Shown here: in pieces, positions 15,528 through 22,322 of the stretch
Layout: every line of letters starts with the position of its first letter
Numbering within the stretch: position 1 is the stretch's first letter
Assembly: GCA_934339005.1 (NCBI GenBank)
Contig: CAKRHR010000041.1
Location: forward strand, 1-25,676
From: an uncultured Catenibacillus sp.
GTDB lineage: Bacteria > Bacillota > Clostridia > Lachnospirales > Lachnospiraceae
Length of the DNA: 25,676 bases
Reading direction: 5' to 3'
Program-made: the position numbers and the translations under genes
Notes under the pieces: model-generated
What the model was told of the DNA's origin: nothing
The model's database searches: none
Seen by the model: only the letters and a program-made list of their open reading frames with translations

Positions 15528-15559
15528 AAAAAGCTGTGTCTGCCCAAAAGAACAAACAC
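15528..15559. repeat. 32-bp direct repeat, left copy (half of a terminator)
   Basis: These 32 bases, starting AAAAAGCTGTGTCTGCCC, recur exactly at 16947-16978. The right copy is part of a complete terminator hairpin; here the sequence leaves the match just before the complementary arm, so no stem forms. The repeats bracket the rhuM/IS remnant island. Between this copy and 15620 lie only GGAGG (15584-15588) and a TTG that opens a 7-codon frame ended by TAA, possibly the stub of a lost gene. Confidence 0.85.
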
Positions 15560-15623
15560 CTACATATCCATCCACAACCGTGCGGAGGAAATCACCTTGA
15601 CCGAACTTGTATATGCTTAAACG

Positions 15624-15664
15624 AAATCCCGTTATCGGCTATGATATGGCTGATAACGGGATTT
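15624..15664 (-). terminator. Terminator hairpin after the rhuM-like gene
   Basis: AAATCCCGTTATC (15624-15636) and GATAACGGGATTT (15652-15664) form a perfect 13-bp stem that continues inward with a G-T pair and two G-C pairs. It begins 8 bases beyond the rhuM stop in the direction of its transcription and is followed by a short, interrupted T-run. Confidence 0.75.
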
Positions 15665-15671
15665 TCTGTCA

Positions 15672-16484
15672 TTAGTCGTTTTTTCCTTCTGTGCTGGCAA
15701 CAAGACGGTCAAAATCACTTTGATACAGACGATCTTGAATAACACGGTACTGCTCAAATTCGCTTTCCGCAAAGGCTTTTGCGATTTTTCCATCAGGAGC
15801 GTTGCGCCATGAGGTTAATCCCATATGTTCTTTTGTGTGGTCTGCTCTTTCTACAATGACTTCCGCTGCGGTATTTCCGTGAACGGCATAGTGCATCTTA
15901 TTCTGTACTGTTGCAAAAAAATCTTTCGTGATTTGGCTATCAAGGGAATAATCAACAGCAGTGACATAGATATCTGTAATTTTTTGATAGAAACGGCGCT
16001 CACTGGCACGAATTTCCTGTATCTCAGAAATCAAGTGCTCAAAATAGTCCTCATCAAAGATTTGACCGTTAATCAATCTGTTCTTATCTAAAACATACCC
16101 TTGTTTCGCAAAGGTATCCAGCACTTTTGTTGCCCATTGCCTGAATTGTGTTGCCCTGCCGGAGTTGACACGGTAGCCAACGGCAATTATGGCAGATAGC
16201 GAATAAAACTTATATTGGTAGGTTTTTCCGTTATCCGCAACTTGTGCAAAATTTGCACAAGTTGATTCCTCGGACAATTCGCCGCTTTCATAGATATTTT
16301 TCAAATGTTTTGTGACAACGCTTCTGTCTACATCGAAAAGCTGTCCAATCGCTTTTTGTGTCAGCCATACATCGTGATCCTGAACACGAACTTCAATACC
16401 ATCCTCGTGGGCATCCTTTGTAAATACAAGAAAATCCACCGTGCTGTTTCGGATCTGCAATTTTGTATTCTTATTTTCAGCCAT
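15672..16484 (-). CDS. Virulence RhuM-family protein, apparently with internal deletion
   Basis: The first 225 residues match the RhuM family: VWLTQKAIGQLFDVDRSVV (39-57) is an HTH-like segment, then HLKNIYESGEL, YSLSAIIAVGYRVNSGRATQFRQWAT (94-119), IRASERRFYQKITDIY (158-173), FFATVQNKMHYAVHG and GLTSWRNAPDGKI. Members are found in pathogenicity islands, prophages and restriction loci; their biochemical role is not established. Relatives I recall are about 330-340 residues and have some 65 residues (an IAKNYL... region) between the APDGKI segment and the AESEFEQYRVIQDRLYQSDFD tail. Here the two are joined directly in frame, giving 270 residues. The gene starts 17 bases after the transposase remnant, with only a weak ribosome binding site. 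It may still be translated, but function is doubtful. Confidence 0.8.
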   Translation of the reverse strand: MAENKNTKLQIRNSTVDFLVFTKDAHEDGIEVRVQDHDVWLTQKAIGQLFDVDRSVVTKHLKNIYESGELSEESTCANFAQVADNGKTYQYKFYSLSAIIAVGYRVNSGRATQFRQWATKVLDTFAKQGYVLDKNRLINGQIFDEDYFEHLISEIQEIRASERRFYQKITDIYVTAVDYSLDSQITKDFFATVQNKMHYAVHGNTAAEVIVERADHTKEHMGLTSWRNAPDGKIAKAFAESEFEQYRVIQDRLYQSDFDRLVASTEGKND

Positions 16485-16501
16485 TATGTATCACCATCCA
16501 A

Positions 16502-16720
16502 TCATTCCTTATCGGAGCTGTTTTTTCTCGCTCTGCTTTTGTAAACATTATTCCACGCCTCGTTTGACCACATCCGGATTGTCACAACAATATATCTTTT
16601 TAACATTTCTTCTGAGACATTTCCTACACTATAGGCAAAATACCCATCTGTCCAAAAAGTATATCCAGACATTCCGCACACCTCCATCATACATATTATC
16701 TTACCTATTTTCATACGCAT
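16502..16720 (-). pseudogene. IS200/IS605 transposase TnpA, C-terminal remnant
   Basis: The open frame encodes 72 residues, of which about 20-44 (GYTFWTDGYFAYSVGNVS then EEMLKRYI) match the end of IS200/IS605-family TnpA, including the tyrosine (Y43 of this frame) that corresponds to the catalytic nucleophile in the N-V-S...x-Y-I motif. The HUH metal-binding half is absent and the sequence beyond KRYI does not follow the family. It cannot be an active transposase on its own. The frame ends just before the rhuM-like gene on the same strand. Confidence 0.7.
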
Positions 16721-16757
16721 TATCTTACATACTTTTTAGGTAAGATAATGCATATGA
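16711..16757. repeat. Imperfect palindrome next to the IS200 remnant
   Basis: Arms 16711-16728 and 16740-16757 pair at 17 of 18 positions around an 11-base spacer; the core GCATTATCTTAC/GTAAGATAATGC is perfect. A third copy of TATCTTACCT lies near 16697. It is immediately upstream of the transposase fragment, where the left-end hairpin of an IS200/IS605 element would be, so it is probably the element's end. From 16758 to 16946 I see no gene or clear structure. Confidence 0.55.
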
Positions 16758-16946
16758 TGCTGTTTTTATTATATTATAACTTTTGTGTGGGCGAATGTCG
16801 ATGGATTCCTGAAGTTTATTCGAATGTCAATACTTCCTTTTTATCACATATCCACCGCTTCAAATCTTCTCACAGATACCTTCAATGCCATTACAGATAC
16901 CAGAATATACACAATATACGGGCAGTCATCAAAGAAACGCACCACA

Positions 16947-16986
16947 AAAAAGCTGTGTCTGCCCAAAAGAACAAACACAGCTTTTT
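16947..16986. terminator. Terminator of the GntP-type permease gene and right 32-bp repeat
   Basis: AAAAAGCTGTGT (16947-16958) and ACACAGCTTTTT (16975-16986) form a perfect 12-bp stem with a 16-base loop, and the minus strand continues with T residues. It lies 42 bases past the permease stop. The first 32 bases are the same as 15528-15559, forming the right-hand repeat around the island. The A/T-rich stem flanks also allow termination from the other side. Confidence 0.85.
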
Positions 16987-17028
16987 GCTTTTATTTTATA
17001 TTTATTTTAATATTAGGGAGCCAGGCTC

Positions 17029-18342
17029 TTACATAAACATACACATGATACACAGAAGAATTGTACCGATTGTTGTGTTCACAACTGTACAAATACCTAC
17101 ATATTTATAAGATTTGTTTGCTTTAGTTTTGCAGATTTCATTGGCTGCAATAAAGCCTGCATTTGTAGGTAATGTATCAAATGTTGTTGCACAGAATGCA
17201 GAGATACGGGCAAATGCTTCCATGTTTGCACCCATAGTCTGTGCAAGCGGTGTAAATACCGGAAGACCAACGCCAAGACCTGCAGGACCAGAACCGCCAA
17301 CAAGTGTCATGATCATCATGGCGATCATGGAAATTACAAGTGGATTTCCGTTGAAGCCTGCCAGGATTTCTGTTAATCCGTTGAATGCAGGTGTAATTGC
17401 TACGATTGAACCAAAACCTGCAACGGCTGCTGCACCACAGGATACGATGGCTGCATTTGTACATGCACCACCCATGCTCTTAAGGAAAACATTAAAGCTG
17501 CCAAAGTTTTTATGCATCAGAATGATAGCAACAACTGTACCTGCCATCAGGGCAAAGTTTACATCAAGACCAACTGCATTGTACAATACGAATACAAGTA
17601 CCATAGGAATCAAAGCAACGATAGGATTTGGTAATTTTTCATTTTCTACATTATCAAAAGCAGGTGTTGCTGATTCATCATAATAGTTGCCTTTTTTATT
17701 TTCTTTTTTAGCTGCAAAATTCAGATAAATAACGTTTAATACTAAAATCACTGCACCGGCAATAAAACCAGGCACTGCTGCTGACATAGAGGATACACCA
17801 ACTGTACCTGTAGCCATAACGTTCTGTACCTGTGGTGAACCAGGCATGGATAATGCTGCAGTTGCAATACATCCAAGAATCATACCAGGTGCCATATACT
17901 GTGGAATTCTGGATTCGCGGCAAAGTTCCAGTGTTAATGGTGCCATAACGAACATTAATACGATAGCGCTGACGCCGCCGTAAGATAACAGAAGTCCGGC
18001 AAGGAATACGATGACAATTGTTACAAGTGGGCTAAGTACAGCATTTTCTTTTTTGCCTTTAAAGATTTTTGCAATCCACTGTGCCAGAGATTTTGCGCCT
18101 CCGGTCACACCGTAACATTCACCAAAAATTGCGCCCCACAGGAAGATAGGAATCTGTCCGATAAGGAAGCCTCCCATACCACCCATGTAAGTTTCAAGAT
18201 AACCACTGATGACATTAACGCCACTAAACGCTGCAACAATCATAGATGCAAGCGCACCGACGATCATCAGTGGCCAGCCTTTCATAACCATTACGATAAG
18301 AAAGACCAAACCAATGATAATACCGATCATGCTTAATACCAT
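17029..18342 (-). CDS. GntP-family permease
   Basis: An integral membrane carrier of 437 residues with about twelve hydrophobic segments, and of the normal length for the GntP/gluconate:H+ symporter family. Supporting segments are the glycine-rich MGGMGGFLIGQIPIFLWGAIFGE (53-75), LLSYGGVSAIVLMFVMAPL (118-136), ALSMPGSPQVQNVMATG and VGGSGPAGLGVGLPVF. Substrates in the family include gluconate, related sugar acids and hydroxy acids; the sequence does not decide among them. GGGAGG precedes the ATG. It is last in a same-strand series after the unrecognised membrane protein, from which it is separated by 180 bases, so it probably has its own promoter. It ends at the terminator at 16947-16986. Confidence 0.88.
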   Translation of the reverse strand: MVLSMIGIIIGLVFLIVMVMKGWPLMIVGALASMIVAAFSGVNVISGYLETYMGGMGGFLIGQIPIFLWGAIFGECYGVTGGAKSLAQWIAKIFKGKKENAVLSPLVTIVIVFLAGLLLSYGGVSAIVLMFVMAPLTLELCRESRIPQYMAPGMILGCIATAALSMPGSPQVQNVMATGTVGVSSMSAAVPGFIAGAVILVLNVIYLNFAAKKENKKGNYYDESATPAFDNVENEKLPNPIVALIPMVLVFVLYNAVGLDVNFALMAGTVVAIILMHKNFGSFNVFLKSMGGACTNAAIVSCGAAAVAGFGSIVAITPAFNGLTEILAGFNGNPLVISMIAMMIMTLVGGSGPAGLGVGLPVFTPLAQTMGANMEAFARISAFCATTFDTLPTNAGFIAANEICKTKANKSYKYVGICTVVNTTIGTILLCIMCMFM

Positions 18343-18359
18343 AATCTAAACCTCCCTCT

Positions 18360-18376
18360 TGCTACGCTCCGTAGCA
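18360..18376 (-). promoter_or_regulatory. Small hairpin in the permease leader
   Basis: TGCTACG and CGTAGCA form a 7-bp stem with a 3-base loop directly before the AAGAGGGAGG ribosome binding site of the permease. It is too near the start codon to be an ordinary terminator and has no T-run. The rest of the gap (18377-18522) is AT-rich without a convincing promoter. Confidence 0.3.
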
Positions 18377-18522
18377 TTTCGTTTTATTTATCCATATATT
18401 AGCACGAATAAATGAGCGGCAAATGATGTGAATGTGATAGCTGTGTGAAAATTAACTTTGTATTTTGTTTTCTTAAGCATTGTGTGTATTTATTTTTTAC
18501 TTTTTAGCAGATTTTTTAAATA

Positions 18523-19182
18523 CTATTTCTTTTTCATTGCCTTATAGCCGATTAATACCGTCCATACATATGCACATGTTTTAGGAATCATCAGCATTCC
18601 GATCATTGGAATCACATCAGCCCACAATACAACCGGAATATAGAACGCAAAGCTCAGGACGATTGTCAGCCACATCCAACGGAAAGATTTATCATTATTT
18701 TCTTTTGCACTTTTATAAAATAAAACGATGATAATTAATCCAATCAATGCAAACGGAATGTTACGATAGATTCCCCATGAAAGCGGAGCATCTGTGCTGA
18801 GCCAGTTATTCTGAGGCATCATACACAAAACAATTCTTAATACTGCAAGACCATAAATAGCTGCTGTAGTTGCTTTATGTCCTTTAATCTGATAACGTTC
18901 ACGCCAAATATGATAAAGTACAACATAAAAAATAGTCATAGTGACGGACGTAATCCACTTACCTAACCCCAGTTGTACGGTAAAATTCTCAAGACCTGTT
19001 GTACAAAGTGCCACTGCACGAGGAATCAGATGGAATGCATCGCCACTACCTAAAAGGACTGCCATAATCCCAAACATGGTAAACTGACGATTTCCTTTGC
19101 TCTTACGGATCATTAAAATTCCGATTGTGATTACTGTAATCAAATATACTGTGTCAAATAAAGTTTCTACAATTGCTTGCAT
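18523..19182 (-). CDS. Uncharacterised multi-pass membrane protein
   Basis: I do not recognise a function. The protein has about seven hydrophobic segments and short basic loops, with distinctive stretches FGIMAVLLGSGDAFHLIPRAVALC, GLENFTVQLGLGKWITSVTMTIFYVVLY and FAFYIPVVLWADVIPMIGMLMIPKTCAYVW. I recall similar hypothetical proteins in other Firmicutes. A longer reading from 19203 exists, but that ATG has no ribosome binding site; AGAAAGG stands 9 bases before the ATG at 19182, which gives 219 residues. A perfect palindrome of the type found before tetR lies 26-40 bases upstream, so the neighbouring TetR protein very likely represses this gene. The signal the repressor responds to may be something this protein transports or modifies. 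Confidence 0.75.
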   Translation of the reverse strand: MQAIVETLFDTVYLITVITIGILMIRKSKGNRQFTMFGIMAVLLGSGDAFHLIPRAVALCTTGLENFTVQLGLGKWITSVTMTIFYVVLYHIWRERYQIKGHKATTAAIYGLAVLRIVLCMMPQNNWLSTDAPLSWGIYRNIPFALIGLIIIVLFYKSAKENNDKSFRWMWLTIVLSFAFYIPVVLWADVIPMIGMLMIPKTCAYVWTVLIGYKAMKKK

Positions 19183-19207
19183 AATAAACATCCTTTCTAC
19201 CATTTAC

Positions 19208-19222
19208 ATGAACACTGTTCAT
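19208..19222. promoter_or_regulatory. TetR operator, site 1
   Basis: ATGAAC-ACT-GTTCAT is a perfect 15-bp palindrome upstream of the membrane protein gene. The same pattern (GAAC, three bases, GTTC) recurs upstream of tetR at 19865-19877. A TATAAA at 19228-19233 may be the -10 box, which would place this operator over the transcription start; no clear -35 is seen. Confidence 0.7.
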
Positions 19223-19262
19223 TTTGATTTATAAATTTTCCCACATTATCTGTGGGAGAATT

Positions 19263-19820
19263 TTAATATAATGTTTTATTTATAAGCATTAATACAGATG
19301 AAGGATTGTAATCCTGACGAATCATCGATACCAATATCAGGGAAAACAATATATCTGCAAACTGTTTTTCCGTAAATTGTTGATCGAATACGCCCGGACG
19401 GATTTCAGGATCATTTTTCAGGACATCACATAATCCATTAAGAATATGTCCCCACGTCTGCATCATTCTTTTTTTTCCATCTGTTTTTTCTTCTTTCATA
19501 AATCCAAATGAATGTAATGAGAAAAAACCCGGAAATTGCTTAGTTCCATATGCTAAACGTTCATAGATCCATGTGATACAAGTTGTAACATCATGAAATA
19601 CCTGTTCATCCTGAGGGTGAAAAAAGATTTCGTGCCAAATGCTCTCTATAGTATCACCAAGCAATGCCGCCTTTGATTCATAATAATTATAAATCGTACC
19701 TGCCGAAACACAACACCGGGATGCAACAGCTCTTATACTTACAGCAGCCCATCCATTTTCTTTAATCAGTTCCCTGCTGGCAGCCAATATGTCTTCTTTT
19801 GAAGTAGCAAGATGATTCAT
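19263..19820 (-). CDS. TetR-family transcriptional repressor
   Basis: A 185-residue regulator with the standard N-terminal HTH: KEDILAASRELIKENGWAAVSIRAVA (8-33), then CCVSAGTIYNYYESKAALL (36-54), which is the recognition helix and TetR signature. The C-terminal ligand-binding part (60-185) is all-helical and not specific. Repressor sites are visible on both sides of the gene: two boxes in its own promoter and one before the membrane protein gene downstream. It therefore probably regulates itself and that gene. The inducer is unknown. It starts 101 bases after the MATE gene and has a separate consensus promoter. Confidence 0.92.
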   Translation of the reverse strand: MNHLATSKEDILAASRELIKENGWAAVSIRAVASRCCVSAGTIYNYYESKAALLGDTIESIWHEIFFHPQDEQVFHDVTTCITWIYERLAYGTKQFPGFFSLHSFGFMKEEKTDGKKRMMQTWGHILNGLCDVLKNDPEIRPGVFDQQFTEKQFADILFSLILVSMIRQDYNPSSVLMLINKTLY

Positions 19821-19864
19821 AACTTCACCCCCAATATTTCATTTGCTTATTATTACTTTTATAC

Positions 19865-19913
19865 TGAACGCTGTTCATGTTCAAAATATACGCCGTTCAT
19901 GTTGATTTGTCAA
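19865..19913 (-). promoter_or_regulatory. tetR promoter with operator boxes
   Basis: On the minus strand TTGACA (19913-19908) and TATATT (19890-19885) are 17 bases apart. The palindrome TGAAC-GCT-GTTCA (19865-19877) covers the expected start of transcription, and a half-matching box, CGCCGTTCAT (19891-19900), fills part of the spacer. Together with site 1 this defines a shared TGAACRCYGTTCAT pattern. Confidence 0.75.
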
Positions 19914-19921
19914 TACTATTT

Positions 19922-21247
19922 TTAATTTAAAACATACTTTTTTCCATATTTCCGATACAGGTAAATTGCTATAAATATTGTCACATTCTCCGACAACGGC
20001 ATCGTCAGCCAGACACCAGACACACCAATCAGTTTTGGAAGGACAAGTATGAACACAATTACAAAAATCAAGGAGCGGAGTGAAGAAATCAGTGCGGATA
20101 TAAAGCCATTTCCCAAGGCAGTAAAATATCCGGATAAAAATACATTCAGACCGATAAACAAAAATACCGGACTAAACAGCTTTAATCCATCCCATGTCAA
20201 TGAAAATACATTTCCATCTCCAACAAATAAATGGATAATCTGTTTTCCAAAACCGAGCGACACCATAAGAATCAGCACAGAAGTAATGGCAATTGTAATG
20301 AAACTGTACCGCGTTGTTTCTTTAATTTTGTTGTAATTTTTAGCTCCATAATTGTAGCTGATAATTGGCGCTGCTGCAACGGCAGTTCCCATATAAAACG
20401 AGATAAAGAAATAGTAAATGTACATGATGATTGTTACAGCCGCTACCCCATCTTCTCCAAAATATTTCATAATGATAAGGTTAAATAAAAATGTGGTGAT
20501 ACCTGTAGACATTTCCGTCAGCATTTCACTGCTTCCGTTCGTGCAGGATTTAAGGAGAATACTCCAATTTGCTTTCGGTTTACAGAACCTGATTTGGCTG
20601 TGCTTCAAAAAATAAATCAGACCGATTATCATGCTGACTGTAATAGAAAGGGAAGTTCCCAACGCAGCTCCGAGCGTTCCCAGGCGAAATACAGCTACTA
20701 AAATATAATCGAAAACAACATTCAGAATCAGTCCGGTCAAAGACATCCCCATTCCGACCTGCGGTCTTCCGTCCGTCCTCACAAGATATTCGAAAAACAG
20801 CTTAAATGACATCGGAATTGCGCCTAAAAATATCACAAATGCATATGGGATTACATGCTCCAGCAATCGCTCACTGCTTCCTAAGAAAATGCAGATTGGT
20901 TTCAGAAACAGGATACCGGCAATTGTAAATGCAATTGAAAGCACGAGCAGCACTATCGTTATAAAAGAGAAAACCTCATTTGCTTCCCGCTCCCGTTTTT
21001 GCCCCATCTTCTCCCCTATGATAGCACCGGATCCCGTTGCAAACATGACTGACGTTCCAAAAATAACACAAGTAATCGGAATGACAATATTAATTCCTGC
21101 CAATGCATCAGAGCCTGCATACCTGGATACAAAAAATCCGTCAATCGTTGTATAGAATGATAAGAAGATCATGGTCAATACAGATGGCACTAAATATTTT
21201 AAAAATTGCGGATAGGTCATTTTTTCTTCAAAATATTTCATTTTCAT
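19922..21247 (-). CDS. MATE-family efflux transporter
   Basis: A 441-residue, twelve-helix membrane exporter of the MATE/DinF type, driven by Na+ or H+. Visible family features: FLSFYTTIDGFFVSRYAGSDALAGINIV near the N-terminus, FATGSGAIIGEKMGQKREREANEVFS (69-94), FEYLVRTDGRPQVGMGMSLTGLILNVVFDY in the middle, and the mirrored second half with APIISYNYGAKNYNKI. Length is normal. Two close ATG starts exist; the second (21241) has the better ribosome site spacing (GAGG, 9 bases). Substrate is unknown. It lies 78 bases after the dehydrogenase gene without an intervening terminator, so read-through from the upstream operon is possible. Confidence 0.92.
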   Translation of the reverse strand: MKMKYFEEKMTYPQFLKYLVPSVLTMIFLSFYTTIDGFFVSRYAGSDALAGINIVIPITCVIFGTSVMFATGSGAIIGEKMGQKREREANEVFSFITIVLLVLSIAFTIAGILFLKPICIFLGSSERLLEHVIPYAFVIFLGAIPMSFKLFFEYLVRTDGRPQVGMGMSLTGLILNVVFDYILVAVFRLGTLGAALGTSLSITVSMIIGLIYFLKHSQIRFCKPKANWSILLKSCTNGSSEMLTEMSTGITTFLFNLIIMKYFGEDGVAAVTIIMYIYYFFISFYMGTAVAAAPIISYNYGAKNYNKIKETTRYSFITIAITSVLILMVSLGFGKQIIHLFVGDGNVFSLTWDGLKLFSPVFLFIGLNVFLSGYFTALGNGFISALISSLRSLIFVIVFILVLPKLIGVSGVWLTMPLSENVTIFIAIYLYRKYGKKYVLN

Positions 21248-21325
21248 ATTCCTCGTACTTGATAATTTTTTTGTTATATATTTTATTAATTAAATTACTC
21301 CAAGACATCCGCATTTTTCAAAATA

Positions 21326-22285
21326 CTACAGACTTGATACGACATTGATCGGATTTCCTTCCATAAATTTCTTTATATTATCTGCCAGAATAGAAACCAA
21401 CCGCTGTCTTGTTTCAAATCCTTTCCATCCCATATGCGGTGTCAAAATGACATTGTCCATAGTATAAAGAGGACTGTTCTGTGCAGGTGGCTCTGTTTCC
21501 TGAACATCAAGTCCGGCTCCTGCAATCGTACCATTTTCCAATGCTTCTATAAGCGCAGCCTCATCAATAAGCGCACCTCTTGAAGTATTAACGATAAACG
21601 CTGACGGCTTCATAAGTGATAAAGTTTCTTTGTTGATCATATGCTTTGTACTTTCTGTCAAAGGGCAATGCATTGAAACATAATCACTATTCTTAAGTAA
21701 TTCCTCAAGCGATACATAACGGATACTCTCCTCATCCTCCCTTGGGGTTCTGGTGTACACAAGTATATTCATATCCAACGCCTGCGCAATCTTTATGACT
21801 TTTCTGCCAATATTTCCTGCACCTATAATACCAAGTGTTTTACCGTTTACTTCAACATGAGGAACCTGAAGATTTTTAGTAAAGTTATCATGGTTTCCAC
21901 ATGCCAGCATCTTCATCTGCACCTGCATTGCAGAACTCAGATTCAATATCATCATGATTGCAGTATGTGCCACACGTTCTGTACTATACGCCGGGATATT
22001 GCAGACTGTAATTCCCTTCTTTCGTGCTGCATCAAGATCAATATTATTATATCCTGTACCTGCCTCACAGATCAGTTTGACAGATTCCGGGAATCTCTGT
22101 ATCATTTCTGCATCCACAGGCATCTCTTTTGTTACAATGATATCTGCTCCCTGAATACGCTCTAACAACTGCAGTTGCGTTGTATCATCATATACTGTAA
22201 CATCGGAAGATAAGATAGAAAAATCCAGCTTTCCATCAAAGTTCATTTTCTTTGCATTCAATACTACACATTTATCGTTCATCAT
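21326..22285 (-). CDS. D-2-hydroxyacid dehydrogenase (NAD-dependent)
   Basis: A cytosolic 319-residue oxidoreductase that interconverts 2-oxoacids and D-2-hydroxyacids. The Rossmann motif LGIIGAGNIGRKV is at 151-163; the catalytic set is R236 (NTSRGALID), E265 (QETEPP) and H284 (LTPHMGW). The N-terminal CEAGTGYNNIDLDAA (73-87) is also typical. The H-x3-W form at the histidine is like glycerate/hydroxypyruvate-type or lactate-type members; the exact substrate is not deducible. I start at 22285, where AGGAGG stands 7 bases upstream; a longer open frame to 22339 would run into the MATE gene and lacks a ribosome site. It is 37 bases downstream of that gene and is surely co-transcribed with it. 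Confidence 0.93.
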   Translation of the reverse strand: MMNDKCVVLNAKKMNFDGKLDFSILSSDVTVYDDTTQLQLLERIQGADIIVTKEMPVDAEMIQRFPESVKLICEAGTGYNNIDLDAARKKGITVCNIPAYSTERVAHTAIMMILNLSSAMQVQMKMLACGNHDNFTKNLQVPHVEVNGKTLGIIGAGNIGRKVIKIAQALDMNILVYTRTPREDEESIRYVSLEELLKNSDYVSMHCPLTESTKHMINKETLSLMKPSAFIVNTSRGALIDEAALIEALENGTIAGAGLDVQETEPPAQNSPLYTMDNVILTPHMGWKGFETRQRLVSILADNIKKFMEGNPINVVSSL

Positions 22286-22322
22286 ATGAATTCCTCCTAA
22301 ATCTTTCTTAACTATAAACCAC

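Noticed and set aside
16711..16757. Palindrome as a rho-independent terminator
   Set aside because: It is AT-rich with an 11-base spacer and lacks a T-run on either strand; its place beside the TnpA remnant suggests an element end instead.
15528..16978. 32-bp repeats as a target-site duplication of an insertion sequence
   Set aside because: IS target duplications are generally much shorter, IS200/IS605 makes none, and no terminal inverted repeats adjoin the copies.
16748..17110. Plus-strand frames in the stretch right of the IS remnant
   Set aside because: They run through the terminator hairpin and into the permease gene antisense; the predicted peptides resemble nothing known.
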